Shown here: piece by piece, positions 13,750 to 24,792 of the stretch | How the letters are laid out: every line of letters starts with the position of its first letter | How positions within the stretch are numbered: position 1 is the first letter of the stretch | Assembly (NCBI GenBank): GCA_033026295.1 | Contig: CM065182.1 | Coordinates: 18,288,215-18,352,214, forward strand | Direction: 5' to 3' | Length of the DNA stretch: 64,000 bases | From: Channa striata | Lineage: Eukaryota; Chordata; Actinopteri; Anabantiformes; Channidae | Program-made: the position numbers and the translations under genes | Notes under the pieces: model-generated | Told to the model about the DNA's origin: nothing | Seen by the model: the letters and a program-made list of their open reading frames with translations, nothing else | The model's database searches: none

Positions 13750-14439
13750 GTTCGTTATCAGCACAGTTGTGGAACCGAAAATTCAATCAAACTTCAGCGT
13801 TTTATAAAACCTGCCTCCTCAATTTAATTGTATATGTTGCCTTCAAATAATTAAAAGCTTTTGGTTGGTTATTTTCAGGTATTAAGCCTTACAGACATAT
13901 TCTCTACTAAACTGGCACTGCCAACTAAACAAGTACAGAATAAATTATACTGCAGTAACATTCACCTCAGTACATCAGATGTCAGTGTATTCAGATATAC
14001 AACAAATATAACTAATTTAGACCCATGTTTAACACGTTTCTGGTTGGAGTTTATCAAACATCACACTACTGATGTAGATTTCTAGGAAGCGCACATGAAA
14101 TCATGCAAAGGAAATGAATAAAAACGTATTTTGTTTCTGGTATTGAAACAAGAGTAAACATTTGCAGGTTAACCAGAACAATTGCTTTGCTAAGATACCT
14201 TTGCAAAAGCTATAACTGGAATTCTTAAAAAAAAAAAAAAAAAACGTACTTCTATGTTGTTCTACAGTAAGAAATAGGCTTACAACTAAATCTTCTTTAA
14301 TTATTGGTAAAATAATAAAGAATGTCAGAATAATATCTATGCTTTTTATCTGTCTTTAACAGATAATTAACTTGAAATAAATAAGGTCTTATATGCTCAA
14401 GAAAAAGAAAACCTTTATAATGCATATTAATAAATATTC

Positions 14440-14445
14440 TTTATT
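14440..14445 (-). other. Candidate ggnbp2 poly(A) signal
   Basis: AATAAA on the minus strand, 527 bp after the ggnbp2 stop codon. Several A/T-rich hexamers are nearby, so this is the best-placed canonical signal rather than a proven one. Confidence 0.45.
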
Positions 14446-14971
14446 TAGTAAATTTTGCACATTGCGCTCTTGACATTACACCCAAATCCATATTACAAAT
14501 GAATGAATATTCTCTGTAAAATCTTTATAGTTTGAATTTCTGTACACATTTACTGATACAACCTTTACCACTACACTGAAGTGTCACCAAAGAGAAACAA
14601 AACAGAAACCAAAATTTTTAAGAAGAAAAGAAAACATAAGACTCCTAAAATAATGCCACAACTTGCAAAGCTTCATTATTGATTCCACTGTGTCCATCTT
14701 ACCCAATAACCCTACAGACCAGCAACAAAAAGCAAGACTTGGTCAAAGAGAACGATTAGAGGTGAGAAAGTGGCCAAAAAATGAGATGCAAAAGTGTGTT
14801 GGTGTACAAGTGCAAAAGATAGAGAAAATCAACAGAAATCAAGAATCACATTTACTTTCAAATGAGAAATGACTGAACCAGACACCGAATGTATTTCAGA
14901 TTTTTCTTTCCTTTTCTAAACACATTGCAGCAGTGGTCATGAGTGTTTTTCCTCAGAAGTTATTAGTGCAG

Positions 14972-17900
14972 TTAGTTGACACTGGTGGTGGCAAACCACT
15001 TTCCACAGACTGGCTTACTCTGCTCTGTGGAGCGGCAGTAGTTGGTGAATTTCTCTTTCAGGAGTTGTCGGTATTGGTCACGGTTGTTGTAGAACGACCG
15101 GTTTCTTTCTACAAATGCCTGAATTTCATCCTGTGTCAGACAGTTCTCCTCATCTGATGTTACCTCTGAATCATCCTGCATTAGGAACACAAGAGTTCAG
15201 GGGTTACACAAGTGGTAAAAGAGATACCTTAATCCAAATAATATAAGCGCTCTCTTTCTCTTTTAAAACTTAGCATCATGTAGAACTATAAACTCTTTCT
15301 TACAGAGGGCATTTTACACACAGGTGTCAGTACCACTCACAAGCATAGCTTATTGGCAAAGCTAAATGGCAGAGATCATTAATGTTGCAATCGTGCTATC
15401 ATACCAAGAAACACTGCATTCTGTGCAAAAGGTCTATTTTATTAAGTCTAAAAAACATTAGTCACTAACCAGAAGTTCCACAAGGCTCACGTTTGCCTCT
15501 GGTGATCTCACATGAAGACTGAGTTTCTTTTGATGTGCTGTCCATGGTAATCGTAGCGCAATGCTGGCAAATGTATCACCACAAATGGAGGAAAAGATTT
15601 CTTTGGTTCGACACGTGTGCAAAGATGGTGGACTGTGGCCTGGCGTGTTTCCATTCGACATACAGCCTTCATCTTTTTGTCCCTATAGAAAAATGTGTAC
15701 TTTAATTGGAAAATAGTGTGGTGAATTATGCTTACAGCATTTGCATTCTATAGCTTGCTCTCTCACCTGATTAGTGCATAAACCCTTGCCCTTCCTCTTC
15801 TTTTTTTTACTCTTGCATTGAACATTTTCCTCAGTGTGCTGCCAGCAGTCTGGACAACTGTCTATTCCATCCTCCTCTTTGTTATCAGCACAGTGAAAGA
15901 CATTTGGGTCATCTCCTTACAAAACAAACATAAAAACACAGTGAGACAAAGACACTATAATGTATATTTAAAAGACATTTGAGAGCTACTTATGTCTTAC
16001 CTGCTTCATCGTGGTTACAGATTCCCTCTGAGCAGGCAATGTCAGAGCCCTCTCGTGACCCTGTCTCACTGCCCTCCATACTTGAAGAGTAGCCACAGTC
16101 ACTGCTATTGCTGTGTCTGGACAAATCTGGGGAAAAAATTTTTTTAGGCTTACTAGTTCTTAATGCAGTAATTTAGGTGATCGGTTTAATAGCTTGTGGT
16201 AATGTCTGTCTACATCTTTACCTTGTTTAGTGTTATCTGGGCAGGAACAGGAAGTGTTTCCATTGGTAGCGACGCCCTCTACACAGCTAGCTTCCTCCTC
16301 CTCCTCCTCATGGCTACCACAGGCTTTGCAACTAACCTTTACAGTCTCAAGAGAATCCTGCAACACACCAAACAGGCCACATTGAAATACTAACAAAGAG
16401 ATATATAGGTGCAGAAGAGTAAAGATGTCTTAAAAAAAAAAAAAAAAGGATACCAAGGATACCTCATCCAGATTTTTGTCCTTATTCTCAGCCTCCTGTT
16501 CAGTTATGTCAAAACCACACTTGTTTTTGCGTCGATTTTTTCGCTTTTGCCTTTTTTTCTCCTGCTTCAACTCTTTAGCCCTCTCTTCCTCCGACAGCTC
16601 CTCGACAAACTGCTCTAGACGACTGATTCCCTGCATCTTCTCCACAGCCATCTAGGGTTATAGTAATAAAGTACAAATATCATCACACAGCCATAAAAAT
16701 ATACATGAACAAACAAATCTGTTTGAAATTTACACTACACACATTGGCATAGAAGCTGTGTACCTCAAAACTTTTGCGCAATGCATCGATTCCCAAATGA
16801 AACAGTATCTGCCAGGTCTGCTCCTCTGCTCGTAGTTTCTGCCAGATTCTGTGCAGTCGCTCATAGAGATGAATACCAAGACAGGTCAAGACTTCTTCTT
16901 GTGCAATGTCAATGGTCTTGGCATGTTTCTCTCTGCGTCTTTAAACAAAAAGAAACGATATATTTAACAGAATTCATAAATACATTGGAGAAATGTAATA
17001 TGGCAAAAAGCTACTCAATCAAAAAGGCTTCTTCAACAATATATGTGAGCTCTGCAGCAGTCGTACTAAATTTTACTTGAAGATAAACAGGGTCTCTGCA
17101 CTCAATAGACATCCAACCTATTTTGCTTGGACTGCCATTATTTAATTATTTATTCACATTATTTTAGTATCTTAGATTTTAATCAGGCACATACGGAAAA
17201 CATTCCATCATTCTATCCATATTAAGTTTTACTCACTCGAAACCTCCTGCAAACTCTGGCTCTGCCCGGCCAAGCAAGTGGGCAATAAAGTCAGTTTCAC
17301 AGCACACATGGATGTGGCGTTCGTGGGGGCAACAGCACAGTCCCTCATACAAGGCAGCACAGTACCCCTTCTCCTTACTGCAGTCCAACTCACCCACCAG
17401 GATGTTGTATGCCCTCAGTACTTTGTTCTTACAGTCAGTGCAAAACCTATAGACAAGAACGTAACAAAGAGTTTAATCAATCAAATTTGATTGATTTATT
17501 CTACCTTTGTAGTAGAAGAAAACAAAACAATTTGTAAAAACAAAGCTATGAAAGACACACACCTGTGTTTACGCAAGTATGTCTCTAGTGTCTCTAGAAG
17601 ACAGGCACTATCAATGAGAACCACCTCATCCCTACACTCCTGGGACATTAGCTCCCACACATCCATCCAACTTCCCCTGTAAGAAAAAAATACAATCATT
17701 ACAACTATGTAGGAGTGGGTGCTACAAAATTAAAACTATGTTCAGTTATTTAAAAATATATTTCCATTAACAATATCCTTTGATTGACAACATGAAAATA
17801 GTAAAATTCAACAATAATTTTTGGCCACAAATCATATCAGTATCGATACATACAATCAGTGATCAAAAACATTAAGTCTGGACATCAAATACTTTTCAAA

Positions 17901-20126
17901 ATAAACTAACTAAATAGAAAAAAATAATTAAATATTTCCTTCATAGCTGGCTACGTGGTCCATTTTTTTATTTGTCACCTAAATCCATCATCTCATTCCA
18001 AGTTTTTTGCTCAGCCTTTCACCATGCTTGTTCTTTTTGTAGGCTCATGTGAAATGCCAACATTACGACACATATGTAAACACGTCATCATGCAGCTATA
18101 TTGTCGGTATACACTGTATATTTTAAAACTTGTCAATAATAACCAGCATTAATGTTTTGGAAATTTGCACCAGTACTGTAGCTCTGCTGAGGGATTTGGA
18201 CAGACAGGCAAGCTGTCACTTCAAGCATATCAGGAAGCCTTGGGTGCACCCATGGACATGTTGTTGGTTTGCCCTCGGTTGGATAACTTGTGATAGGCAC
18301 TGACCGCCACATACTGGGAACATCTCATAAAACTTGCCGTTTGGAAATACTTTGACCTAATCATCTGACCCCCTAAATGCTGCTGCTCCTCCTGCTTCCA
18401 TTACATCATCTTCAAAAACTGACTGATCACTTTATATATCCTAGCCCTTCTCAATATTATTCACTTAGTCAGTGGTTTTATTTTTGTGTCTGTGGGGTGT
18501 ATGGGATTCAGGCTTTGAGTGGTTCACATGAACTAGCTCATATAACAGTAAGACAAATGTCTACCCAAATCTCAAAGAGCAACAAACTGGTTTCTCCGCA
18601 ATTACATTTACCAACACTCACTAAATATCTTCTTCAATTGCAATTCTTAAAACCTAAACTTTTCTCTCTGCTCCATTCACTATGGATTGATAGAAGACAA
18701 CTTCTACTTTGATCTTTATTGCAAGGAAGAAGTTACTATTCCACTTCAAATGCACATAAACTTTCACAACAACATGAACATTGTTAAAAAACTGACTCAA
18801 TACAAAACAGAAAATAAGTATATTACTCACCCCAAAGGTTTAGGTTTGTGTGTGTCTAAAGAGTGTAACTGGCACCGCTTGTTCTTTTTACTTTTTGGAA
18901 TAGCATCAATCATGTCATTCAACTTTGACCTGTGAAATTTTAAACATAACAGTTTAAGGCTGTATGATCTGTGTATCTAGCACTGACCAGAGAAGTGGAT
19001 ACAGACCCCAACCTGGTATAGCCTTGTTATCATTTAGTAAATCCAATATCTTACCCATGAACGTAGAAGAGGGTGTAGAGTTTTTTTACATCTGCTAAAC
19101 AGGCCTTGGTGACAGAGAGTGTGCCTGTGGATTTCACTGTGAGGGGCTCTAAAGCTGGGTTCCCCGTTTCCACCAAATGTGAGAAAAGGCGCTCTACACT
19201 CCGCCTGCACCCCACGCATGGCACCAGCTGGGATAATGCACTGTACACCTCTCTGGATGTCACCATCAGAGCAATATTCAAGTCCTGTTGCTTCAACTTG
19301 GAGTAATACTAAAGGGGAAAGTAAGGACATCTGTTACAATCCATTTGCTGACTAGTCACGTGAAAACAAGTTATACACTTCTGAGTAGTTTTTAAATACA
19401 TAAAATTTACACTACTCACCTCAGAAAACTGCTTCCAATGATAAGTGTTTATTTCCAGGTTGTCAACATCCATAACACTATCAGAAAATTCCATCACCAT
19501 CTGATAACATGAATAACACACAATAATCAATTAGGTCTCTCCCTTGCCTAGCCAGGGAAGATTTTTTTTTAAACACACAGTACTCTGTAAAAGAACACTT
19601 TATACCTCAGGTTTCTAGACTTGTAAATTGAGATTGCAGTGTTGCTATAGCTATATAAGCTTAGGTTAAATGCATAAGTGGTTAGGTGAATAAGTACTTG
19701 AAAGTGTATGATGGTAATACAACATACATTATTAAAGAAGTATGTTTTAATGTTGCCATTATCAATACCTCATCCCCATCACACAACAACATGTGAAACT
19801 GGTTGAATACCTCTATACGACTTGTATCAAGCATGTCATCTCATTACTACAAAGTCTCAAAAATACACGTAATAATTATGCTTTCCTTATTGGTTTGTTG
19901 GACAAGATTAGCAAAACAAACATACCAGAATTATACAGACTAGAATTTCATCAGTGCTAGATAAGAATCAAGACAATTAAGACTCTGCATATACATTCTC
20001 TTTGCGGTCATAAATATGGGAAAGTTTTCTCACTGTTAGAGTATCATCAATATACAGGGGAATCTGTCTGGCAATGAATGGGTAGTCCTCTTCTCCTTCC
20101 CTGCAAACTGCTACCAGCCGTGCCAT
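14972..20126 (-). CDS. ggnbp2: Gametogenetin-binding protein 2
   Basis: GGNBP2 (also ZNF403) binds gametogenetin and is linked to spermatogenesis, placenta and nuclear-receptor co-regulation. Thirteen coding exons on the minus strand join in frame: 20126-20034, 19500-19420, 19308-19055, 18929-18831, 17676-17563, 17446-17237, 16938-16764, 16651-16463, 16357-16222, 16126-16001, 15915-15767, 15682-15470 and 15175-14972. They give 680 residues against about 697 in human. The N-terminus MARLVAVCREGEE and blocks such as QLVPCVGCRRSVERLF and CCCPHERHIHVCCETDF are family hallmarks. A lysine/arginine-rich segment (KKRQKRKNRRKNK) fits a nuclear signal, and an LxxLL-type LVELL lies at residues 609-613. 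Glutamate- and serine-rich acidic stretches follow the basic segment. The start is the first ATG of the exon that matches the family N-terminus; the exon begins at 20160 with 5' UTR. One donor is duplicated and U12-like (see findings). Confidence 0.96.
18046..18501. mobile_element. Diverged TIR element relic in a ggnbp2 intron
   Basis: The right end, reverse-complemented, reads TACACCCCACAGACACAAAA followed by ATAAAACCACT, matching the ends of the 857-1147 element. The interior CTGGGAACATCTCATAAAAC aligns with CTGAGAACATCCCACAAGAT in that copy, and ACTTTGACCTAATCATCTGA with CTCTGAACCAGTCATCTAGC. The left end is uncertain; GCCAACATTACGACAC near 18057 is the best match. It is a non-coding relic lying between ggnbp2 coding exons 4 and 5. 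Confidence 0.6.
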
Positions 20127-21110
20127 GGCTTCTCCCACTGTTGGTTGTGATGGAGCTGGCCTGCAGGTGACACACAATAGACGAGTGAACTTACCTGACA
20201 TAGGACCGGCTAGAACGAGCTAATGCTAACCTACTGCAAGTCATTGCGAAACAGCAGCAACTCGTCGCTACGGTACAGTGCATCTTTAGCAGGCAGTAAA
20301 ACACGCTAAACACACACTAGCTAAAATTGATGAAGCTGACAAAACATGATAATGTTGATGACAGTGTTCCTACCACTGCTGTAGTCCACAGATTTGCCTC
20401 GACCCAGATTTAACCAGCCAAGTTTGCAGAACAACCACAAATGCGCCTCCGGTGCAGAAGGGCTAGGTTTTATTTTTGTTTTTAAATTCAGTCCTCTGTT
20501 TGCATATTTTAGTCTGAATGTAAGTTTTTCAAGTTACGAATGAATGATCAATGATGCTAGCATATAACTCTACTGTGTAGATAAAACAGTAACGAGGCTA
20601 ACCAGTTAATGTTAACGTTAGCCTGCTAGCTAAACGCGATGCCATTAAAGAAATTGAGGAAGCCGGTGACTATGTTATGTGCGCAGTATTCCCTGTCGTT
20701 TGATATACATTGACGTTTTCAGTACATCAGTGTATAATACACATTATGAAGTAGTTTGTCTACGTCCTACCGATGCCAACAAACCTGGCTAATATACTAA
20801 CGTTAGTTAGCATAGCTATTGAACGCTAACGTTAGCAAGCTACAATACGGCTAAAGTTAAAACTAGGTGACAGGCTACTTAGCTACTTACCACTTTCACG
20901 AGCGTCCTTACCCAACGCTTAAAACAATGAATACGAGCTGTCACATTTACAATATACAGGACCATCTGAATACAACCAATTATCGATTTACATACCCGCT
21001 TTTAAAAGTTCCCCTACAAAATAAACAAGTGCGATGTTGAGTGAGGCTGCTACGGTGGCGGAATCTTCATGACTGGATTGACCTCTGACCCCGTACGTAA
21101 TAGGTGACGT
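20127..21110 (-). promoter_or_regulatory. ggnbp2 5' UTR and promoter region
   Basis: The first coding exon has an acceptor at 20161-20162, so an upstream non-coding exon must exist. A candidate runs from about 21060 to 20996 and ends at GCGG/GTATGT. The region is CpG-containing and dense in GCTAACGTTAGC-type motifs (20590-20650, 20800-20850). A direct repeat TGACCT-C-TGACCC at 21079-21091 reads GGGTCA-G-AGGTCA on the gene strand, a DR1 nuclear-receptor site by sequence. The transcription start is inferred only. Confidence 0.5.
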
Positions 21111-22220
21111 TAAATTGCGTGGGACCTCCAGCAGGCTCACTAAATCTACATAAAGGTGGGGTCAAGCTGTTGGAAATCCAGCTTGCAACATCGGATGTTT
21201 TCTTTTTAATTTGCATATCAATTCACGTAAATAGATATTAATATTGTTTCTTTGTTGGATGTTATTCGAAGCTCATATTTTTCGTGGGCGTTTGGATCAC
21301 GGGCTGCAGTGATGGCTTTTGTTACTTTGGCTTGTAAAAATTATTAAACAGTTTATTCTGTAGTCATTAAATTTGAAGTTGGCTGTGAAGATGAGAAACA
21401 GCCTGCATTTAATAATGAAATAAGCAGGGAAGTAACAAGAAACAAATAAGATTTGGCAAAAGAAAACAGCAAGTGCAAGTTTATTACATATATTCATTAC
21501 ACATGTACAAGTAGAAGGCAAGAAAATGCAGTTTATGTCTGACCAGAAGAGCAATAAGCCGCAAGTGCAGGATATAGGTTATAAGTTACCTCTAGAAATA
21601 TGTACAGAAGACAATATGGATCATATTTACAGATGCTATGAACATACTATACAGGGTTGTTGTTAACTATAATCAGAGATTTACAATAGATGAGCAGATT
21701 CATCAGTCAGATGGATTAGCATATATACCCTTGCTATAGTGTTCAGGGGTAAGCAATTTAATATGTACATGAAATTTAAACAGATAGATAAAGCTATATA
21801 GGGGCTGCTATAGTAATCATGAATATACAAGTAGATATAAATATTATATACAGTTTGCTATTTACTAGAATCAGGAATTTACATATTCCTGATTGTAAAG
21901 CTACAAAGCTCTGTAGGTTGAACACCACAGGCTAAGTTTAATTGCTGCTTAATTCTAAGGAGATCTAATAAAATTTGAATGCAAGCAACAATAACTATAT
22001 TTTAAAGAGCCTAATAAGAAATAATAAAGAAAAAACATTTAACTCTACATTTATTCAGATTATATCATGTGATTATTTATAAATGAACATATTGTGTACA
22101 ATAGCATTACCATTACAGATCATAAATTACAACATTTGTCCTTTTTCTTAATCTCAATGTCTGTCAGGCATAAATTGTTAAAAATACACACATTAAGCTG
22201 GGAGTTTTACAAATGCAGTT
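21111..22220. other. Spacer holding the pigw 3' UTR
   Basis: A/T-rich sequence downstream of the pigw stop. A minus-strand AATAAA lies at 22055-22050, about 166 bp after the stop. The rest shows no gene, clear repeat family or RNA gene. Confidence 0.5.
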
Positions 22221-23702
22221 TTACCAGAATTTGATGGTAATTCCACAGATATGTAAAACATATATTACAATGCAATTCATAAACATGTATAAGAGCAAAG
22301 TACATACTGAAAATAAACTGCTACAGCTAAGTGTGTCCACTGTTGAATTAATCAGTCCTGTCATTACATTTGCTAGGACAAAAAACAACAACTGATTCCT
22401 GCTGACAGCTTGAACAAGACAATGTCTTTCTATTTCAACTGTGTTTTTGTCTGAGCTTGATTGTTTTTTATGCAAATCCCATGACGAGGGCACAAAGTGA
22501 CAGCCTGATGTTCTTTTGGAAAACAATAAAATCATGTCACTGATACCAAGACAGGAAATGAAAAGCAAAGACTGAGCAACACTCCAAAGGCAGAAAGGTA
22601 GATTGGCTAAGCGGCGAGAAACTGGCTCCACCAGTGTCTGACATACATACAATGCAGCGTACAGCACAAAACTTCCCAACAAGAGGTTTAAGAGTGCTTT
22701 GAGCCACGCTCTAACGTGAGACCTTGGCTGCATCACATAGAGCCCAACCTGAATTCCTGTCAAGTAGATGGCAACATAGCCCACTACAGAGAATATGCCC
22801 TCTTTGTTAGCATGCAGAAAGTCCTTTTCTCTGTCATTGTTGTGGATAATGAAATCCTTTAGCCCCGATGTCTCCAAAGAAAACTGATAAATCCCACAAA
22901 TAAGAAGAGCAAAGACCACTGACTGACTCACTGGTAAAACAAGCAGCAGAAGAGAAGCCACAACTCTGACAATGGCTAGTGTGAAGAAGAAATTCCAGTG
23001 GACACCATATTCTGTCACATGTTCATGGTAGTCAGACATTTTGACACTTACTAGCCTTCCCATACCAAGAACAACCAGGGGCCAAACAGACAGGAGCTGC
23101 TTTTTGATATGATTCATCGTTGACCCGGAGATGCTCTTCCTACGTGCCTCTGGAGAGACAAGGGCGTTTGCAAAGACAAATCCTCCAACACCAAAGTCCA
23201 TAACCCCGGTTCCATAGGTTTCTGTTTTAGCATATCGCCTTGGGAAAACACTGAAATCTACGGCGAGAATGCTGATTGCTGTTTTCACATTTACAAACAC
23301 TCTAAACAGAGTTACAAAGGGAACCTGGTTGAACTGAACATGATTTTGAAGGAAGGCACTGATGTTGGTCTTTAGCTGCTGAGCAGAAGGGCGACTGTTG
23401 GTACAATAGATAAAGCAGAACATACAAGCTGAAACAAAGGTTAAACTAATGATGACCTGGTGAAGAATACTGCTCAGGATGGTGCATGAAAGAATGAGGG
23501 GAAGAATTAGAACAGTGAAGTCTAAAAGAAAGTGACAAATCAGTGGAAGTTGCAGAGTTCCTTTGGCCTTCTGGTACAGGATTAAAATCAGTCCTCTATT
23601 GAGGAGACATACTGGGGTGAGAAACGAGCCCAGTATCACCTCATGCAGACTTGTCCCATTGAGATTTGTGAAAAACGCTTCCTTCAGTTCCCTCTGAGCC
23701 AT
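22221..23702 (-). CDS. pigw: GPI-anchor biosynthesis inositol acyltransferase PIG-W
   Basis: PIGW acylates the inositol of glucosaminyl-phosphatidylinositol in the ER, an early step needed for GPI-anchor attachment. A single uninterrupted coding exon gives 493 residues (human about 504). The protein is strongly hydrophobic, with many membrane segments from residue 30 to the end. The conserved block ILAVDFSVFPRRYAKTE...GTGVMDFGVGGFVF spans roughly residues 145-177, EYGVHWNFFFT lies mid-protein, and the C-terminus ends TIKFW, close to the human ending. The ATG is in a strong context (ACCATGG), and an acceptor (TTTGCAG) lies three bases upstream, so the gene has at least one 5' non-coding exon; its donor GTAAGT is at 24000-23995. 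A single coding exon after a non-coding exon is also the mammalian arrangement. Confidence 0.96.
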   Translation of the reverse strand: MAQRELKEAFFTNLNGTSLHEVILGSFLTPVCLLNRGLILILYQKAKGTLQLPLICHFLLDFTVLILPLILSCTILSSILHQVIISLTFVSACMFCFIYCTNSRPSAQQLKTNISAFLQNHVQFNQVPFVTLFRVFVNVKTAISILAVDFSVFPRRYAKTETYGTGVMDFGVGGFVFANALVSPEARRKSISGSTMNHIKKQLLSVWPLVVLGMGRLVSVKMSDYHEHVTEYGVHWNFFFTLAIVRVVASLLLLVLPVSQSVVFALLICGIYQFSLETSGLKDFIIHNNDREKDFLHANKEGIFSVVGYVAIYLTGIQVGLYVMQPRSHVRAWLKALLNLLLGSFVLYAALYVCQTLVEPVSRRLANLPFCLWSVAQSLLFISCLGISDMILLFSKRTSGCHFVPSSWDLHKKQSSSDKNTVEIERHCLVQAVSRNQLLFFVLANVMTGLINSTVDTLSCSSLFSVCTLLLYMFMNCIVIYVLHICGITIKFW

Positions 23703-24000
23703 GGTCTGCAAACAAATAATTCAATATTTATTACACCACAAAACCAAAACTATATTCAGAGACAAATTAATCGACATATGTTTGAGAGAAACTGCCGACA
23801 TTTATGGCACAATGGCAGCATCTGTGTTAAATTTGAATGGGATCTGAACTCTCTGATCTTGATTGATATTAGGCTAAAGCTTTGTTTGTGGGACATATTA
23901 ACTGTACATGATACTAAGCTAAAGCTTTTTTGTACAAAAGCACAGCAAAAGAACATTATATAAGCTAACTGAACATATTCGCGAATAGTATTTTACTTAC

Positions 24001-24792
24001 ACTCAATGAAACGATCCTCACACTGCGATATTTGTAACACACAGGGTTATGTGTGTAAAGTTACCAGCACTTTGCAGGGAACTTTCGTCCAGCCGTCGTA
24101 CATGCAGGTTCACAGAATACCCGTTTTACAGCATTCCCATTTACAACGGATTAACGTTCCCGGTCTCACCATAGCGCCACACCACGAGAACTCGTATGCT
24201 TACTTCCGTAAACGGTCTCATGACGCATTCACGATAGCCCGTATTTTTGGGAACTTCTAACCTCAACGCAAATTGAGTTTCCAGCGGTTTCTATAATATG
24301 AAGGAAAATGTCGAATCAGCACTATTATAGGTATATCACAAAGAATGTCACAAAGAACTCTGCTTAAGTATTTATTTCAGACAATTTATCGATGCACAAC
24401 GAGCATATGGATAAGACTTTAGAGTTTTAGATACACATAGAACAACTATGACGAAACATTGATCAACATAAATCTAATTTTAACAGTTCAGATAAGCGGT
24501 AATACAATTACTGTCTGAAGGTTTTAAAGTAAGAAAAATATAAATTCAACCGCTGGCCTGTGAACCGCAACGCATCAGGGAGAGGGCGGGAATAAGTGGG
24601 AGTTTGGGAGCGAGGCGGGCGGTGGAAGAGGCGACCAGCAGTCGGGAACACTTCTGAACGTAACGGAAAACACTGACGTTCACGACTTTGGAGCAGAATT
24701 ACTTCAACTCACCTATATTCATATTTTGAGCGAGATAATTACAAAGGAATTTAGAGTGACCGTTAGGGCAGCACGAGAGTGAGGGTAAATCA
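24001..24792. promoter_or_regulatory. Divergent pigw-myo19 promoter region
   Basis: The pigw non-coding exon ends at 24001 (minus), and the myo19 start codon is at 24793 (plus), so both genes start inside this spacer of under 0.8 kb. It contains an ETS-like ACTTCCG near 24204, a GGGCGGG element near 24585, a CG-rich stretch GCGAGGCGGGCGG (about 24610) and no clear TATA box. It probably serves as one bidirectional promoter. PIGW and MYO19 are also head-to-head in mammals. Start sites are not visible. Confidence 0.65.
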
